Shown here: positions 1 through 7,184 of the stretch, one piece after another
How positions within the stretch are numbered: position 1 is the stretch's first letter
Layout: every line of letters begins with the position of its first letter
From: Butyrivibrio sp. LB2008
GTDB lineage: Bacteria > Bacillota > Clostridia > Lachnospirales > Lachnospiraceae
Assembly (NCBI RefSeq): GCF_000621565.1
Contig: NZ_JHXZ01000025.1
Coordinates: forward strand, 1-35,949
Reading direction: 5' to 3'
Length of the DNA stretch: 35,949 bases
Notes under the pieces: model-generated
Databases searched by the model: none
What the model saw: only the letters and a program-made list of their open reading frames with translations
Told to the model about the DNA's origin: nothing
Program-made: the position numbers and the translations under genes

Positions 1-171
1 GCATACTTCTGCCTCTATTATCTCTACACCTTTCCTCTTGCATAATGTACTGAGAATATTTGCAATGTCCTGCTTGATCTGACCATACGCAACCTTTCTC
101 CTGAACTTAGGTGCAAATACTATGTGATACTTACACTCCCATCTAGTGTGTGATAAACTATTCATGTCCAT
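1..171 (-). CDS. tnpA: IS200/IS605 family transposase TnpA, N-terminal fragment (cut by window edge)
   Basis: The 57 visible residues begin MDMNSLSHTRWECKYHIVF and go on with APKFRRKV, the hallmark N-terminus of the small single-strand Y1 (HUH) transposases of IS200/IS605. These excise and insert single-stranded element DNA through a catalytic tyrosine. The window stops after EIIEAEVC, just before where the family has its HxH metal-binding pair, so both the HUH motif and the tyrosine lie outside and activity cannot be judged. ATG at 171 is preceded by AGGAGG about 8 bases upstream. ATG at 165 (third residue) is an alternative. No frameshift is seen in the visible part. Confidence 0.9.
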   Translation of the reverse strand, partial: MDMNSLSHTRWECKYHIVFAPKFRRKVAYGQIKQDIANILSTLCKRKGVEIIEAEVC

Positions 172-179
172 TTTGGACT

Positions 180-239
180 ACCTCCTGTGCTTTACTTTGG
201 TTGGCGAACCTTAGTAATTCTAGCACGGGAGGTTTTTTT
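180..239 (-). promoter_or_regulatory. Hairpin sequestering the tnpA ribosome binding site; terminator-like on the plus strand
   Basis: Arms 180-191 (acctcctgtgct) and 222-233 (agcacgggaggt) pair over 12 positions with one G-U/mismatch. Inner pairing continues (ttact/agtaa and ggtt/aacc around a ggcg loop), giving one long stem-loop. On the minus strand the AGGAGG of tnpA lies inside the 3' arm and would be hidden. On the plus strand the stem is followed by seven T residues (233-239), the form of a Rho-independent terminator. IS200 is known for this arrangement: a stem blocking transposase translation plus a terminator blocking read-through from outside. Its action here is inferred. Confidence 0.7.
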
Positions 240-263
240 ACTGTAAGCTGAAGCAGCTGTTGT

Positions 264-282
264 CCCCCTGCATAGCAGGGGG
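264..282. other. Perfect 8-bp hairpin near the IS left end
   Basis: ccccctgc (264-271) and gcaggggg (275-282) form a perfect 8-bp stem with a three-base loop (ata). It sits at the outer side of the IS200 leader, where IS200/IS605 elements carry the subterminal hairpin recognised by TnpA. A second small inverted repeat, agctg/cagct (246-258), lies beside it. A plus-strand terminator role is possible, as TTTT follows, but the position favours a transposition site. Confidence 0.55.
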
Positions 283-300
283 TTTTATTAAAGATGCTAC

Positions 301-337
301 ACAAAAACAAATCTGCAGCTATTACAAGCTGCAGATT
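301..337 (-). terminator. Rho-independent terminator of the small accessory operon
   Basis: AATCTGCAGCT (310-320) and AGCTGCAGATT (327-337) form a perfect 11-bp stem with loop ATTACA. On the minus strand the stem is followed by a T-rich tract, complementary to acaaaaacaa at 301-310. It lies 55 bases after the stop of the 77-residue zinc-ribbon gene and closes the operon that starts at 1205. It also marks host DNA, so the IS border must be to its left. Confidence 0.8.
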
Positions 338-392
338 GCCTATAAATTTAACATAAAATTTTATATCAATCGCACACGTCAAAAGACCTTTC

Positions 393-626
393 TTATAAAT
401 CAGACCAATCTGGCTTATATTTTTCTATTTCGTTTTCTTTTACAGTGAAACCGCACCCCTGACATTCCCAATAGCCTTCACCATACTCAAGTTCTCCTCC
501 ATGAAACGGCATATATCCCCCACACCTGGGACAAGTCTGTTCATCTGCATTTACATCACTATAAAATATTCCTCTTTCAACATCTCTAGCAATTTTCTTT
601 CTAAATCCAATATAATTCTTAGCCAT
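393..626 (-). CDS. Small zinc-ribbon protein, unknown function
   Basis: This 77-residue soluble protein has two CxxC pairs, Cys32/Cys35 (CPRCGG) and Cys55/Cys58 (CQGCG), about 20 residues apart. That is the geometry of a zinc ribbon. The N-terminal third is basic and helical (KNYIGFRKKIARDVERG). I do not recognise a named family; such small ribbons often bind nucleic acid or a protein partner, but nothing here fixes the role. AAAGGAG stands about 7 bases before the ATG. It is the last gene of a probable three-gene operon (1205 to 393), 49 bases after the 59-residue gene, and is followed by a strong terminator. Confidence 0.7.
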   Translation of the reverse strand: MAKNYIGFRKKIARDVERGIFYSDVNADEQTCPRCGGYMPFHGGELEYGEGYWECQGCGFTVKENEIEKYKPDWSDL

Positions 627-675
627 ATTGCTTCTCCTTTAACCGCATCATAACAAACTTAAAAATATTGTTTTG

Positions 676-855
676 TTAGTCGTGTTTTATAACCATACCC
701 ATAATGTTGGCAAAAGCTTGCATATCACTCATTCTGTCACTTAAAGCCTCCTCAAGAGATTTTCTACCATATACCCGCTTTACATCCTCGTCTTCCCATA
801 TATCCCCCATTTCTTCCATTCTCTCAATAAAATATTTTCGTTCCCTGCTATTCAT
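676..855 (-). CDS. Hypothetical 59-residue charged protein
   Basis: A short open frame from ATG at 855 to TAA at 676 encodes 59 residues beginning MNSRERKYFIERMEEMGD and ending GMVIKHD. It is rich in Glu, Arg, Asp and Met and looks mostly helical, with no signal peptide or membrane segment. GAGAGG lies 7 bases before the ATG. The ATG follows the stop of the upstream 115-residue gene by only two bases, so the two are very likely co-translated. I do not recognise the family. Its size, charge and tight coupling suit a partner or regulator of the upstream protein, but that is inference. Confidence 0.6.
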   Translation of the reverse strand: MNSRERKYFIERMEEMGDIWEDEDVKRVYGRKSLEEALSDRMSDMQAFANIMGMVIKHD

Positions 856-857
856 AT

Positions 858-1205
858 TTATTCCTCTCTATTCTCACACGTTTTACAACAACTGCCATTT
901 TCATCATCAATTGAAATTTCAGATTTAATAGCTTTTTTAGCATCAGTAATTTTCTGATTATCCTTTTTCGTCCTATTATCAAAATACTTTTTTCCTTTTT
1001 TAAATATGACTTTTCCGCCTTCCCAAACAAGAAGAATACCAGCGAGTATATATGGGGAATTTTTAATCAATTTCTCATGTGCATCGTTAATTCCCTTATC
1101 ATAACTGCTTGCCTCTAATTCATTTAAATAGTCATCCACTCCACCGTGTTGGGCAGCTTTGTGTGCAAAATCCGAGTATGGTTTTATATTATCTACATTT
1201 GACAT
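858..1205 (-). CDS. Hypothetical 115-residue protein, possible membrane-associated segment
   Basis: The N-terminal 45 residues look helical (DFAHKAAQHGGVDDYLNELE). They are followed by a short hydrophobic stretch around residues 50-67 (SPYILAGILLVWEGGKVIF) that could be one membrane helix, though it is short and contains Glu. A basic segment (KKGKKYFDNRTKK) comes next, then an acidic tail ending with three cysteines (CCKTC). No family is recognised. AGAGGT precedes the ATG at 1205. It is the first gene of the small operon 1205-393. A divergent promoter for this operon should lie in 1206-1350, but I could not pick a convincing -35/-10 pair. Confidence 0.65.
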   Translation of the reverse strand: MSNVDNIKPYSDFAHKAAQHGGVDDYLNELEASSYDKGINDAHEKLIKNSPYILAGILLVWEGGKVIFKKGKKYFDNRTKKDNQKITDAKKAIKSEISIDDENGSCCKTCENREE

Positions 1206-1357
1206 TTTTATACCTCTTTTGATTTATCTTATCAATTCAAAATAAATCACCGCTAAATCCCCTATAAAAATTACATAAAAATCTAACTGCAGGACTATAT
1301 CTATAGCCACTACAACTATCTTCCTTAACCATTTCCACCAAATAAAAAACATCTTAC

Positions 1358-1386
1358 TTGAAACATTTATGCTTCAGATTTATTAT
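1358..1386 (+). promoter_or_regulatory. Sigma-A-type promoter for the 94-residue gene
   Basis: TTGAAA (1358-1363) and TATTAT (1381-1386) are separated by exactly 17 bases and lie about 40 bases before the ATG at 1427. The 221-base gap 1206-1426 between the divergent small operon and this gene holds this promoter and otherwise AT-rich DNA with nothing else I can name. Confidence 0.65.
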
Positions 1387-1426
1387 GTTTATATACGAAC
1401 ATTAGTTCTTTATTGCTGAGGTTTAT

Positions 1427-1711
1427 ATGAGTAAAGTGATTGATTCTGTAGATGTCATCTGCCAGCATAAGTCGAATGGTGAAATAATTCCTATACGCTT
1501 TCGGCTGATGAACGAAGACGGTGAATACGAAACATATACAATAAAAGGGTACCGGAACATTACGCATCCAGGTCCCTATACTACTCCTGACGGACTCTAT
1601 GTATCCAACAACGTATATATATATGAATGCCTCATTATTGTTTTGAATTATAAAAGAAAAGTCCGTCTATATTTTGATACGCACAATTGTAAATGGCGAA
1701 TCGCAATATAA
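1427..1711 (+). CDS. Hypothetical 94-residue protein, probably all-beta
   Basis: The protein begins MSKVIDSVDVICQHKSNGE and contains PIRFRLMNEDGEYETYTIKG, a TTPDGLYV turn and alternating hydrophobic strands to the end (VRLYFDTHNCKWRIAI). The pattern suits a small beta-barrel or OB/SH3-like fold. It has no signal peptide or membrane helix. I have the impression of a recurring family of unknown function in Lachnospiraceae but cannot name it. TGAGG precedes the ATG, and the gene has its own promoter (1358-1386), so it is probably a single-gene unit. The next gene, 74 bases on, also has its own promoter. Confidence 0.7.
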   Translation: MSKVIDSVDVICQHKSNGEIIPIRFRLMNEDGEYETYTIKGYRNITHPGPYTTPDGLYVSNNVYIYECLIIVLNYKRKVRLYFDTHNCKWRIAI

Positions 1712-1723
1712 CCTTATCATTTT

Positions 1724-1752
1724 TTGTAATTTCGATACATTCAGAGTAGAAT
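1724..1752 (+). promoter_or_regulatory. Sigma-A-type promoter for the DUF4268 gene
   Basis: TTGTAA (1724-1729) and TAGAAT (1747-1752) have a 17-base spacer and lie 33 bases before the ATG at 1786, between the 94-residue gene and the DUF4268 gene. The DUF4268 gene can therefore be transcribed alone. Confidence 0.6.
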
Positions 1753-1785
1753 TATATATCATAAATACAGATAAGGAGAATGACT

Positions 1786-2706
1786 ATGGTAAATTTATCT
1801 ACTCTAAAAGAAGTAAAAGATCTCCGTTCAGTTTGGCCGCATGAAGCCTTAGACTTCACTCCGTGGCTTGCAGAAAACATTGAAATACTTGCTGATACAA
1901 TAGGCATCGATATAACTATTGACGAAACTGAAAGCTCCGTTGGAGATTTCAACGTAGATATCTACGCAACCGAAACAGGTCAAGACAGAAAAATAATTAT
2001 TGAAAATCAGCTTGAAGATACCAATCACGATCATCTTGGAAAACTAATAACCTACGCTTCCGGAAAATCTGCAGATATCATCATCTGGGTTGTTAAACAC
2101 GCACGAGAAGAACACAAGGCTGCTATAGAATGGCTAAACGCCAGAACTGATGATAAAGTTGCTTTCTTTCTATGTGAAATCAAATTATATAAAATCGGTG
2201 ATTCAGAACCGGCAGTAAAATTCGAAGTAATTGAACGACCAAATGATTGGGCAAAAGAAATAAAGAAAGCTGATAGCATTTTGCCCCGTCATCAAAAACG
2301 TCTAGAATATTGGTCTGCATTCAATGACTACGCTTTCAAAAACACAAATTATGCTCATGAATTCAGTCGCCGCAAACCTTCAACCGATCATTGGATGGAT
2401 ATAAGCATAGGTTCGTCATCTGCCCATCTTTCGATCACTATGATCCAAAAAAGGAATGAAACTGGCGTTGAATTATACATAAATGACGATAAAGACCTAT
2501 TTAAGAATCTATATGAAAAAAAGGATTCGATTGAAAAAGATGCTGACCTTTCCTTTGACTGGCAGGAATTACCAGAAAGAAAAGCTAGCCGAATAATAAT
2601 TACCAAATCAGCTGATTTTGATGATCCCACAAATTGGCCATCACAATTCGATTGGATTATTGAGACACTACTAAAAATGAAACATGCATTCAAAAAATAC
2701 ATTTAA
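1786..2706 (+). CDS. DUF4268 domain protein with PD-(D/E)XK nuclease-like N-terminal domain
   Basis: 306 residues. The N-terminal half matches the nuclease-like module found with DUF4268: VGDFNVDIYA (Asp58), IIENQLEDTNHDHLGKL (Glu73, Gln75), then IIIWVV and HKAAIEWLN. Asp58 and Glu73-x-Gln75 on neighbouring strands fit the core of the PD-(D/E)XK fold, so cleavage or recognition of DNA is plausible but unproven. The C-terminal half, from about residue 160, corresponds to the DUF4268 part (HQKRLEYWSAF...). I place the start at ATG 1786, because AAGGAG (1773-1778) is then 7 bases away; the ATG at 1780 sits only one base from it. No methyltransferase or specificity partner is adjacent, so this is an orphan, possibly defensive, gene in an IS-flanked island. 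Confidence 0.8.
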   Translation: MVNLSTLKEVKDLRSVWPHEALDFTPWLAENIEILADTIGIDITIDETESSVGDFNVDIYATETGQDRKIIIENQLEDTNHDHLGKLITYASGKSADIIIWVVKHAREEHKAAIEWLNARTDDKVAFFLCEIKLYKIGDSEPAVKFEVIERPNDWAKEIKKADSILPRHQKRLEYWSAFNDYAFKNTNYAHEFSRRKPSTDHWMDISIGSSSAHLSITMIQKRNETGVELYINDDKDLFKNLYEKKDSIEKDADLSFDWQELPERKASRIIITKSADFDDPTNWPSQFDWIIETLLKMKHAFKKYI

Positions 2707-2714
2707 ATCCGCCA

Positions 2715-2746
2715 AAAGAGATCTCACAAGGATCTCTTTCTTTTTT
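2715..2746 (+). terminator. Rho-independent terminator after the DUF4268 gene
   Basis: AAAGAGATC (2715-2723) and GATCTCTTT (2731-2739) form a perfect 9-bp stem with a 7-base loop, followed by a T-rich run to 2746. It lies 9 bases after the stop codon. Confidence 0.85.
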
Positions 2747-2861
2747 ATCTATATCACAACCACAATTTCCTATCGTTAAACAGTGTTCATTTTCAATATC
2801 ATGGAGTTCCACCGTGTCAACCTTCTGAAAGTTCAGTTCCTCCAAACATCAAAAAAAGCAT

Positions 2862-2923
2862 AAAAATAACGGTGCCTCTTTGCTAGCCAACACTTTTTAA
2901 CGTTAGCCACAAAGCGCACCGTT
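2862..2923 (-). terminator. Long terminator hairpin after the rlmD-type gene
   Basis: AACGGTGC (2868-2875) pairs with GCACCGTT (2916-2923). The stem continues inward with a CTTTG/CAAAG block and ggctaac/gttggct-type pairing. On the minus strand it is followed by ATTTTTA (complement of 2862-2868). It sits about 20 bases after the rlmD stop. The remaining DNA 2750-2860 shows nothing I can name. Confidence 0.7.
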
Positions 2924-2944
2924 AAGCCACTTGCGTTTTTATAT

Positions 2945-4351
2945 TCAACTGTGTTCAACTCTTGTCAGCAATACGACCGTCTCAACATGACTCGTCCACG
3001 GAAATTGATCATGTGCAACCGCTCTTGTCATGACATATCCGTTCTCCTGCAAGATCTCTAGGTCTCGTGCAAGACTTGTGGGCTTGCAGGAAACATAGAT
3101 AATGTAAGGCACGCCATAGCTGATGATCTTGGTGAGTGCCTTGGGATTAATTCCGTCCCTGGGAGGATCGAGAATAATAAGGTCGGGCTTTTCTTCTATG
3201 TCATCAAGGACTTTCAACACGTCGCCTGCGATGAAATGGCAATTATCAAGATGATTAAGCCTTGCGTTCTCTTTAGCCGCTTCGACTGCTTCCTCTACTA
3301 TCTCTACACCGATAACCTTGTTGGCAACGGGTGCAAGGAGCTGTGCAATCGTACCTGTTCCTGAGTACAGGTCGAAGATAACTCCGTCATTTCCGATTTT
3401 GCCCTGATCGTAGAGACTCTTGATATATCCGCGGACAGTCTTGTACAATACTTCTGCACTCAGGCTGTTCGTCTGGAAGAACGAAAAAGGACTGATCTTG
3501 AATTTGAGTCCCAGAAGGTACTCATAGAAATAATCCTGACCGAATAAAATATCAGTACCTTCGTCAATTACCGCATCCGCAAGACTGTCATTCTTCGTAT
3601 GAAGAATACCCACAATCCTGCCATTTAAGCTAAGATTAAGAAGTGCATCCTTGAATCCTTCAAGGTCATGCTCTTCTTTAGTTGTAGTAATAAGATCAAC
3701 AAGAATATCGCCCGTCTTTACCGCACGTCTGACAAGCAAATGTCTGAGATATCCCTCCTGCTTCATTCTGTGATAGAAGGAAATCTCCTTCCTCTCATAC
3801 ATAGGGGTGAAATAATCAAGTGTAGCACTGAGTATTGCCTTGTAATCGTCATCGACGATACGGCACCCCGAGACAGTTACAATGTCATAGAAACTGCCTT
3901 TTTTGTGCATTCCAAGACAAAGAGGCCCACCAACGACTTCATCGCCGAAGCTGAACTCCATCTTGTTTCTGTATGCAAATTTCACAGGGCTGGTCTTTAT
4001 GCCTTCCCATGTAACCTTTGAACTCTGTCTCTCAAAAGCAGGCTTCAATATGCTTCTGACCTGCTGTTCCTTGAGCCCAAGCTGTTTTACATAAGGCATT
4101 GTAAGATAACTACAGCCTCCGCATTTTCCAAAATGGATGCAGGGGCTTTCAACATAGTCCGGAGATTCTTCCAAAACCTCGAGAAGTCTTCCCTCAGCTC
4201 TGTCTTTTCTCACTTTCTGAATCTGAACCGAAACCTTCTGATCGGGAAGAACGCCTTTTACGACGACCTTCCCCTCAGAAGTCTCAATTATTCCCTTGTT
4301 AGGAAATTCTACTCTTCTAACTGTTCCTGATATAACTTCTTTTTTCTTCAC
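2945..4351 (-). CDS. rlmD: 23S rRNA (uracil-5-)-methyltransferase, RlmD/RlmCD type
   Basis: 468 residues of the TrmA/RlmD class, which uses S-adenosylmethionine to make 5-methyluridine in 23S rRNA. An N-terminal TRAM domain (about 1-62) is followed by the iron-sulfur cysteines Cys71, Cys77 and Cys80 (CIHFGKCGGC), with a fourth around 163 (VSGCR). The SAM-binding Rossmann part has FDLYSGTGTIAQLL. The active site shows LDPPRDG, the nucleophile Cys422 in YVSCKPTSL, and the base Glu457 in HVETVVLL, so all key residues are present. Firmicutes often use one enzyme for two uridines (747 and 1939), so RlmCD is an equal name. The start is GTG at 4351 with a weak AAGAG site. The upstream stop is only 9 bases away, so it is probably co-transcribed with the small membrane protein. 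Confidence 0.93.
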   Translation of the reverse strand: MKKKEVISGTVRRVEFPNKGIIETSEGKVVVKGVLPDQKVSVQIQKVRKDRAEGRLLEVLEESPDYVESPCIHFGKCGGCSYLTMPYVKQLGLKEQQVRSILKPAFERQSSKVTWEGIKTSPVKFAYRNKMEFSFGDEVVGGPLCLGMHKKGSFYDIVTVSGCRIVDDDYKAILSATLDYFTPMYERKEISFYHRMKQEGYLRHLLVRRAVKTGDILVDLITTTKEEHDLEGFKDALLNLSLNGRIVGILHTKNDSLADAVIDEGTDILFGQDYFYEYLLGLKFKISPFSFFQTNSLSAEVLYKTVRGYIKSLYDQGKIGNDGVIFDLYSGTGTIAQLLAPVANKVIGVEIVEEAVEAAKENARLNHLDNCHFIAGDVLKVLDDIEEKPDLIILDPPRDGINPKALTKIISYGVPYIIYVSCKPTSLARDLEILQENGYVMTRAVAHDQFPWTSHVETVVLLTRVEHS

Positions 4352-4360
4352 GGCAGGCTC

Positions 4361-4627
4361 TTAACTTTCCTTCATAAAATCTTCATCGTCAAAATCGTCG
4401 TCGAAATCATCAAAATCGTCATCATAAAAATCATCTTCATAAGCCGGTGTCATGTAGCGATACACCAGATATGCAATGATGGCAACTGCTGATACGGAAC
4501 CTAATACCGCAAGCACCCAAAGAATCACGTTGGAAGGCTTCTTGGCATTAGCTGCCGCTCTCTTATCGAGAAGTTCATTAATTCGTGTCATTTCAATAAT
4601 ATCGTCAATCTTAGATTTTACTTCCAT
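4361..4627 (-). CDS. Small single-pass membrane protein with Asp/Phe-rich acidic tail
   Basis: 88 residues: a short charged N-terminus (MEVKSKIDDIIEMTRIN), one clear membrane helix around residues 31-57 (NVILWVLAVLGSVSAVAI onward), then a tail made almost only of Asp, Glu, Phe and Tyr (EDDFYDDDFDDFDDDFDD). Positive charge before the helix predicts the acidic tail outside the cell. Function unknown. I take ATG 4627 as the start, since AAAGGGG stands 6 bases before it; the frame-matching ATG at 4645 lies upstream of that site. It precedes rlmD by 9 bases. The upstream gap to pcrA (107 bases) is AT-rich and probably holds its promoter. Confidence 0.75.
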   Translation of the reverse strand: MEVKSKIDDIIEMTRINELLDKRAAANAKKPSNVILWVLAVLGSVSAVAIIAYLVYRYMTPAYEDDFYDDDFDDFDDDFDDEDFMKES

Positions 4628-4734
4628 ATGTGACCCCTTTCTCATAAAAAAGTATTATTTTATATAATATGCGATTAACCTCATGATATACATCATTTTT
4701 CGCAATTATACTCATTAAGTATAGCACACCTTAT

Positions 4735-7170
4735 TCAGATTTTCTTCAGCTTGGCAAATGCCGCGTACATGATCTTCTGTCCGCACTCATCAAAGTTGAC
4801 TGTGACCTTGTAATCTCTGGGACCCTGCTCAAGCGAAGTAACGACTCCCACGCCGTATTTAATATGGCTTACCTTATCGCCGACGCCATATTCAGGCTTT
4901 CCGCCTGTTGTAGGCATCCCCTTTGAAAGACCTGCAAGAGAACCTCTTGCGTAAGTCTTTGCCGCAGATGCGATATAAGGCTTTTCTGAAGGAACCGCTC
5001 TTTTCTCCTTCTTAGGAGGCTTAGGTACGGCCTTTATCCTATATGTATTGGCAAGCTCAGATCTTCCCGCAACGCTCTTTGCGGAAGAACCTGCTCCGAA
5101 TCCCTTTGAATTTGAATAAGCTGCCTTAATACCTGAATTTGCACTTCCGAAAGTATCTTCAACACTCTCGTAATCATCAATCGTATCGCCGTCATCAAAA
5201 AGAAACGCCGGCTTACTCTCAGCATCAGATCTCTCGATCATGGTATATGGAATCTCGGAAATGAATCTGCTGAGGCGGTTAAACTGTGTCTCACCGCGGA
5301 TCATTCTTCTCTTTGCGGCAGTAAGTGTAAGATGTCTCTTTGCTCTCGTGATTCCAACATAGCAAAGTCTTCTTTCTTCCTCAATGCCCTCGGGATCTGC
5401 ATCCTCGTTGACAAGCGTCATATATGAAGGGAAAACGCCTTCTTCCATTCCCGCAAGATATACATGTTCAAACTCAAGTCCCTTGGCGCTGTGAAGAGTC
5501 ATAAGAAGAACTTTTTCATTGTCTTCTCCGATCCTGTCAATATCGGCAACAAGAGCAACTTCTTCAAGAAATCCCGAAAGTGTGGGCTCCTCTTCCTCCA
5601 TATTTTCTTCATACGCTGCGATCTTTGAAATAAGTTCATCCACGTTCTGTGCTCTGTCATTGTCCTCGTTGTCATCATCATCCAAAGTCTTAAGATATTC
5701 CATATATCCCGTGACATCGATGACATCCTTTAAGAGCTCCTCAAGAGAATAGCTCTTCATCTTGGTTCTGAACGCCCTTATCATAGTAACGAAGTCATTT
5801 AACTTACTTGTACTTCTCGAAACGGCAATTATCTGGTCCGCTTCGCAAAGAGCATCATAGAAGCTTATCTGCCTCTCATCAGCATAAGCCTGAACATGAT
5901 CGATCGTAGTCTGGCCGATTCCGCGCTTTGGCACGTTTATGATTCTTTTAACCGCAATATCATCAAGACCGTTGTCGATTGTCTTAAGATATGCCAAAAG
6001 ATCTTTTATCTCGCGTCTTGAATAGAAATTTGTTCCGCCTACGATATCGTAAGGAATTCCTTCATGAACAAAACGTTCTTCTATAAGTCGTGACTGCGCA
6101 TTTGTCCTGTAAAGGATTGCGGTGTCACTGTAATTTAATTTGCCGTTTCTCTTAAGCTTGCCGATATCACTTGCGATAAACTCAGCTTCATCATAGGCAG
6201 TATCAAAATGCTTTAATTTGACGATATCTCCGTCTTTTTCCTCAGTCCAAAGAGCTTTATCCTTACGTCCTCCGTTATTTTTGATAACGGCATTTGCGGC
6301 ATCAAGGATCTGCTGAGTCGATCTGTAGTTCTGCTCAAGCTTTATTACGACAGCATCTTTGTAAACCTTCTCAAAATCAAGGATATTTCTGATATTCGCG
6401 CCTCTGAAACGATAGATACTCTGATCGTCGTCACCTACAACGCAGAGATTTCTGTACTTATCGGCAAGAATACGGATAAGCTCAAACTGAGCATTGTTGG
6501 TATCCTGATACTCATCGACCATGATATATTTGAAACGCTCCTGATAATAATCAAGAACCTCCGGATCCGCCTTAAAGAGCTCAACCGTCTTCATGATAAG
6601 ATCGTCGAAATCCATCGCATTATTCTTTTTAAGAGCGTTCTGATACTCTGTATATGCCTTGGATATCCTGACTTTAATAAAGTCATTCTGTGTATTAAGA
6701 GCATATTCCTCAGGTGTTACCAGATTATCCTTGCAGGTAGATATGCTGCCCATAATCCTCTTTAGCTTAAGCTGTGTGGTCTCAAGCTGATATTTCTTGC
6801 AGATGTCCTTCATAAGACTCTTGGAATCATCGGTATCATAAATGGTAAAATTATTACCAAACCCGATCCTGTCCGCATATCTCCTAAGTATCTTAACGCA
6901 GCTTGAGTGGAAAGTTGAAACCCAGATACTCTCTGCACCAAAGCCGACAATCTTATCGACTCTTTCTCTCATCTCTCCTGCTGCCTTGTTTGTGAACGTA
7001 ATTGCCATTATATTCCAGGGATTAACTCCGCACTCATCTATAAGATAAGCAACTCTGTGAGTCAAAACCCTTGTTTTACCCGATCCTGCTCCGGCAAGAA
7101 TCAGTACAGGACCGTCTGTCTGTAGAACAGCCTTTTTTTGCTGTGAATTAAGTGTATCGTATATTCCCAT
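4735..7170 (-). CDS. pcrA: ATP-dependent DNA helicase PcrA (UvrD/Rep superfamily 1A)
   Basis: 811 residues; a 3'-5' DNA helicase acting in repair and in clearing stalled replication forks and RNA polymerase. Visible motifs in order: Walker A GAGSGKT (27-33), ITFTNKAAGEM, DEYQDTN (Walker B/motif II), GDDDQSIYRFRGA (motif III), QNYRST, TLHSAKGLEF (motif V) and VGITRAKRHL (motif VI). The last 50 residues (GDKVSHIKYGVGVV...) are the Tudor-like domain by which PcrA binds RNA polymerase. Between about residues 640 and 755 lies a low-complexity Ser/Ala/Lys-rich linker, so the protein is longer than usual (around 720-750). AAGGA lies about 12 bases before the ATG. It is the last gene of the long asp23-to-pcrA unit. 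Confidence 0.97.
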   Translation of the reverse strand: MGIYDTLNSQQKKAVLQTDGPVLILAGAGSGKTRVLTHRVAYLIDECGVNPWNIMAITFTNKAAGEMRERVDKIVGFGAESIWVSTFHSSCVKILRRYADRIGFGNNFTIYDTDDSKSLMKDICKKYQLETTQLKLKRIMGSISTCKDNLVTPEEYALNTQNDFIKVRISKAYTEYQNALKKNNAMDFDDLIMKTVELFKADPEVLDYYQERFKYIMVDEYQDTNNAQFELIRILADKYRNLCVVGDDDQSIYRFRGANIRNILDFEKVYKDAVVIKLEQNYRSTQQILDAANAVIKNNGGRKDKALWTEEKDGDIVKLKHFDTAYDEAEFIASDIGKLKRNGKLNYSDTAILYRTNAQSRLIEERFVHEGIPYDIVGGTNFYSRREIKDLLAYLKTIDNGLDDIAVKRIINVPKRGIGQTTIDHVQAYADERQISFYDALCEADQIIAVSRSTSKLNDFVTMIRAFRTKMKSYSLEELLKDVIDVTGYMEYLKTLDDDDNEDNDRAQNVDELISKIAAYEENMEEEEPTLSGFLEEVALVADIDRIGEDNEKVLLMTLHSAKGLEFEHVYLAGMEEGVFPSYMTLVNEDADPEGIEEERRLCYVGITRAKRHLTLTAAKRRMIRGETQFNRLSRFISEIPYTMIERSDAESKPAFLFDDGDTIDDYESVEDTFGSANSGIKAAYSNSKGFGAGSSAKSVAGRSELANTYRIKAVPKPPKKEKRAVPSEKPYIASAAKTYARGSLAGLSKGMPTTGGKPEYGVGDKVSHIKYGVGVVTSLEQGPRDYKVTVNFDECGQKIMYAAFAKLKKI

Positions 7171-7184
7171 CTATAAAAAAATCC

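Larger units (their letters stand above)
1..295 (-). mobile_element. IS200/IS605-family element, left end (partial, runs off window)
   Basis: The first ~295 bases are the left-end side of an IS200/IS605 element read leftward. They hold the 5' part of a tnpA gene, a long hairpin over its ribosome binding site and a compact perfect hairpin (264-282) near the element tip, where such elements carry the subterminal hairpin bound by TnpA. The outer border is not sharply visible. It should lie between the end of that hairpin (282) and the terminator of the neighbouring host operon (about 300). This family makes no target duplications or terminal inverted repeats, so the border cannot be set from repeats. 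The rest of the element lies outside the window. Confidence 0.75.

Noticed and set aside
1206..1426. Divergent promoter for the small operon at 1205
   Set aside because: Several AT-rich hexamers exist, but none gives a -35/-10 pair with 16-18 base spacing that stands out, so none is listed.
393..2706. Small genes and DUF4268 as a complete restriction-modification or retron system
   Set aside because: No methyltransferase, specificity subunit, reverse transcriptase or conserved ncRNA is visible, and the genes lie on opposite strands with separate promoters.
4707..4723. TATACT/AGTATA inverted repeat with 5-base spacer downstream of pcrA, thought of as an operator or terminator
   Set aside because: Only 6 A-T-rich pairs, no T-tract, and no clear promoter overlap; likely chance in AT-rich DNA.
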